NCBI GenBank assembly: GCA_032718565.1
Contig: JAVGVS010000768.1
Coordinates: 1-64,000 of the forward strand
Length of the DNA: 64,000 nucleotides
Direction of reading: 5' to 3'
Source of the DNA: Distichodus sexfasciatus
Taxonomy: Eukaryota > Chordata > Actinopteri > Characiformes > Distichodontidae
The notes beneath the pieces are model-generated. The model did no database searches. It was given only the letters and a program-made list of their open reading frames with translations, and was not told the origin of the DNA. Of this stretch, positions 62,801 to 64,000 are shown piece after piece. The translations under genes and the position numbers were made by a program. Numbering within the stretch: the stretch's first letter is position 1; the number at the start of each line of letters is the position of its first letter.

Positions 62801-63252
62801 CTCTGTTACTTTCATTGTCTGTGATAATTGTCTTTTCACAAGGTAGCTTTACCTTGAAGGTGCAATGGGCAATACTACTACTACTACTACTAATAATAAT
62901 AATAATAATAAAGAACAGTAACTATTATCATTATTATTATTATTATTATTATTATTGTTGTTGTTGTTATTATTGGCAATTTCAGTTCTGAATGCAACAC
63001 TGACAGAACTTTAAAAATCAGTCAACATTTGCCAAAGCTACGGAGCTCTCTCTTGGACTCACAACGTATGTCATGGGTTGAATAATCTTTAAATAAAAAT
63101 CAATTTCACTCCCATTTTTAACATTTTTAATCCTGCATCAAACTTCAATGTTAGTTACCACCCTTTTCTATCTTGCAGCCATTATAATGGAGCGACTGCA
63201 TTTGGCTCTGAGGCCGATAGTGGAGATTCCTCTGCTTTTCACAAGAAATGAG
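51261..63252 (+). CDS. sdr42e2: SDR42E2, extended short-chain dehydrogenase, 3' end beyond window
   Basis: Exons: 51261-51626, 53342-53437, 55400-55457, 56784-56902, 58088-58163, 59675-59757, 60768-60905, 61008-61073, 62249-62309, 63179-63252; 379 codons so far in one frame. The Rossmann motif TGGAGYFG is at residues 81-88, then GDVRD at 123-127 and VFHTASYGMSG. The catalytic set is S187 (YTST) and Y218/K222 (YSRTK), followed by LRPSGIYGP. This is the 3-beta-HSD/SDR42E layout, expected to use NAD(P) on a steroid-like substrate; the substrate is unknown. The first 69 residues before MSRRTGG are low in conserved motifs, so translation may begin at 51468. Intron 9 keeps frame only with a GC donor (see findings). 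The last exon or exons, roughly 40 residues, are not in the window. It is not SDR42E1, which has few introns. VWA3A lies upstream, as in mammals. Confidence 0.88.
51630..51790. repeat. Retroposon tails after SDR42E2 exon 1
   Basis: Two related pieces, CCAGATTCTTTATTAGTCAT and CAAGGTTCAAGATTCTTGAT, are each followed by an AGTGAAATG(T/A)(T/A)CCCTGAT-type word. They match the tail split by the Tc1-like element at 23845. The first begins within about 10 bp of the exon 1 donor. Confidence 0.5.
52753..52986. mobile_element. Possible short hAT-like element (SDR42E2 intron 1)
   Basis: Left end CTAGGGGTGTTGAAATT and complemented right end CACTGGTGTCAAGATT are partly matching inverted repeats. The interior has ATCGATTAT/ATCGAAT runs typical of such elements. 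No target duplication is seen. Confidence 0.4.
53580..53640. repeat. (TATC)n/(TATATC)n microsatellite
   Basis: Tandem ATCT and TATATC units with small interruptions. Confidence 0.8.
53875..54330. repeat. Retroposon-tail repeat (family C), copy 2
   Basis: Shares TTCAAAGTAAA, TGTGTCATCTC, GATGTGG.TCC and GATATGTGCAAATA with 21105-21570. It ends directly at the hAT element starting at 54337. Confidence 0.45.
54337..55352. mobile_element. 1016-bp hAT-type element, copy 2 (SDR42E2 intron 2)
   Basis: This is the inverted, longer relative of 18502-19097. The ends are TAGGGCTGGGCGATAT and, complemented, TAGGGGTGGGCGATAT. The flanks CTATGAAG (54329-54336) and CTTTGAAG (55353-55360) form an 8-bp duplication with one mismatch. 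About 420 bp between roughly 54770 and 55190 are absent from copy 1. That part includes a CGACCCCTGAAGGGAAAAGC word and GAGGAG runs, typical of another fish repeat tail. Confidence 0.8.
55549..56392. mobile_element. 844-bp hAT-type element (SDR42E2 intron 3)
   Basis: Exact 8-bp duplication AGATTAAT at 55541-55548 and 56393-56400. The terminal inverted repeats are perfect for at least 15 bp (CATGGGCGTAAATTT). The GGGCGTAA core is shared with the end of the element at 16201. No transposase frame is present. Confidence 0.85.
56990..57160. repeat. Dispersed repeat, family D, copy 2 (SDR42E2 intron 4)
   Basis: Contains GTGTGATTGCTCAA, GTGGCTGTGACATAAAA, GCATTGAAGTGCATGGGGAA and GAATGAGGGATGATAAAAG, matching 35640-35815. 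Similar AAAAGACGAGTGTGGGT words recur to about 57340. Confidence 0.55.
58260..58294. repeat. (GT)n microsatellite
   Basis: Pure TG run of about 17 units in SDR42E2 intron 5. Confidence 0.9.
58864..59110 (+). mobile_element. SINE family A, copy 6 (only plus-strand copy)
   Basis: The head is AGTGGTAGCGGAACGGGTAC, then GGTACCACTGAGGTAGTCAT, GCTGCCCACTGCTCCTTCAT, and a tail of tandem CACTTT units. It lies in SDR42E2 intron 5. Confidence 0.75.
60180..60767 (+). repeat. Pyrimidine-rich tract before SDR42E2 exon 7
   Basis: Nearly 590 bp of C/T-dominated, imperfect TTCTC/CTTTT sequence lead up to the acceptor of exon 7. The long open frame that joins this tract to the exon is a composition effect and contains the real exon only at its end. 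Confidence 0.85.
62875..62962. repeat. (CTA/ATA)n and (TTA)n triplet repeats
   Basis: ACT triplets turn into AAT triplets, then a short spacer, then TTA and GTT triplets. The two arms are complementary and could fold back. Confidence 0.8.
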
Positions 63253-64000
63253 GTAAGTGCACACTGCTCACCTGCTGCTGTGACACACAAACACATCATT
63301 ACTTTAAGATGGCAAAAGCAAAAAGGGCCTTAGAGATCGGTGCAGCTTCCTCTGCCCGAGCCGAGACTCCTTGTGGCCTGAAACGTGAGATTGCAGGTAC
63401 CGGGCCCGTAGGGGTGATTCTGGTCGGCTGCCTGCACCATGCTTGATTGGAGTGTGAATAAATGATGAGCGCCGGGTCCTCGGTGGCTTGCTGGCTTTTA
63501 ACAGGCCAGGAGAGCACAGCACAACGGCATGCTGAGCAGGAGCTGGAACGGGGAACCTCAAGCTCAAAGTGGTGAAACGGGGGTTTATTTCCTTAAGGGT
63601 CACACAATGTTTCTTGGACTTTTTGGAGAAGTGGACATCAGTTATTACTAGTTCAGTGCTGGTCGGATGTTCGAATCGCAGCATAAGATGGTCAGTGAAG
63701 CTTAGACCAGCTTGAACCAGTTCCTTAATCAAAGTGAGTTTTGCTCAGCTTTAATAAACGAATAAAAAACATAATTAAAAAACGCATTTGTAAATATACT
63801 ATAAATATTAGAGAAAAATGTAGAAATGGAGGCAGAAAATGTGGCAAATTTTCTTCCGTTTGCATTAATAGTTGCAGTATCAGCAGCTAATGTGGAAGAC
63901 TTTAATAATGAACTGGAATGTATAGAATAAATTTTGCAGGAATGTAATTACAATTCTGTTTACTTCTATGTGCATATACTGTAACAAGTAACTATTTTGT
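63253..64000. other. Terminal intron sequence of SDR42E2
   Basis: No further SDR42E2 exon is recognisable, so the last exon is downstream. A minus-strand open frame of 142 codons at 63304-63732 matches nothing I know and lacks exon borders. The GC-richer part at 63310-63560 is probably a repeat. Confidence 0.4.

Noticed and set aside
63304..63732. Minus-strand open frame of 142 codons
   Set aside because: No known motif, no splice borders and no promoter; probably an open stretch in a GC-richer repeat.

Overview
The window is genomic DNA of a ray-finned (teleost) fish. The evidence is large intron-rich vertebrate genes with GT-AG introns, fish-type tRNA-derived SINEs, L2-like LINE tails, many short hAT and Tc1-like DNA elements with intact target-site duplications (TSDs), and long CA, CT and TA microsatellites. 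The species cannot be fixed from sequence alone. All four genes that can be supported lie on the plus strand. No bacterial or viral genes, CRISPR arrays or full-length rRNA genes were seen.

Layout. 1-4.6 kb is non-coding and repeat-bearing. 4.8-11.3 kb is LSM12 (5 exons, 196 aa), with a CpG-rich, TATA-less promoter and a long 3' UTR to about 12.86 kb. 15.6-18.4 kb is an unnamed type I membrane protein with leucine-rich repeats (two coding exons, 351 aa), whose intron carries a hAT element. 18.4-25.0 kb is intergenic and repeat-rich. 25.1-42.7 kb is VWA3A; I could assemble it from ATG to stop as 32 phase-consistent exons (1122 aa), with an RFX-type X-box about 90 bp upstream of the start codon. 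42.7-48.7 kb is an unusual block: two AACGTT-rich tandem arrays flank a duplicated CCAAT/E2F-like segment and a possible small three-exon transcript. 48.7 kb to the window end is SDR42E2: a TATA-containing promoter candidate, a possible non-coding first exon, then ten coding exons (379 codons). Its 3' end lies beyond the window.

How the genes relate. VWA3A followed by SDR42E2 matches the mammalian neighbour order as I recall it, which supports both names. LSM12 is an RNA-binding LSm-family protein, VWA3A is a multi-VWA protein associated with motile-cilia tissues, SDR42E2 is an extended short-chain dehydrogenase of the 3-beta-HSD-like group, and the LRR protein is a small receptor or auxiliary-subunit type. 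Nothing suggests they form one pathway.

The most unusual points are: the X-box before VWA3A; the threefold module structure of VWA3A with only one intact metal-binding site; the last visible SDR42E2 intron, which keeps frame only with a GC donor; the possible transcription unit between the AACGTT arrays; a strict 10-bp minisatellite in a VWA3A intron; and several DNA elements with exact or near-exact TSDs. I found no convincing new multi-gene system.
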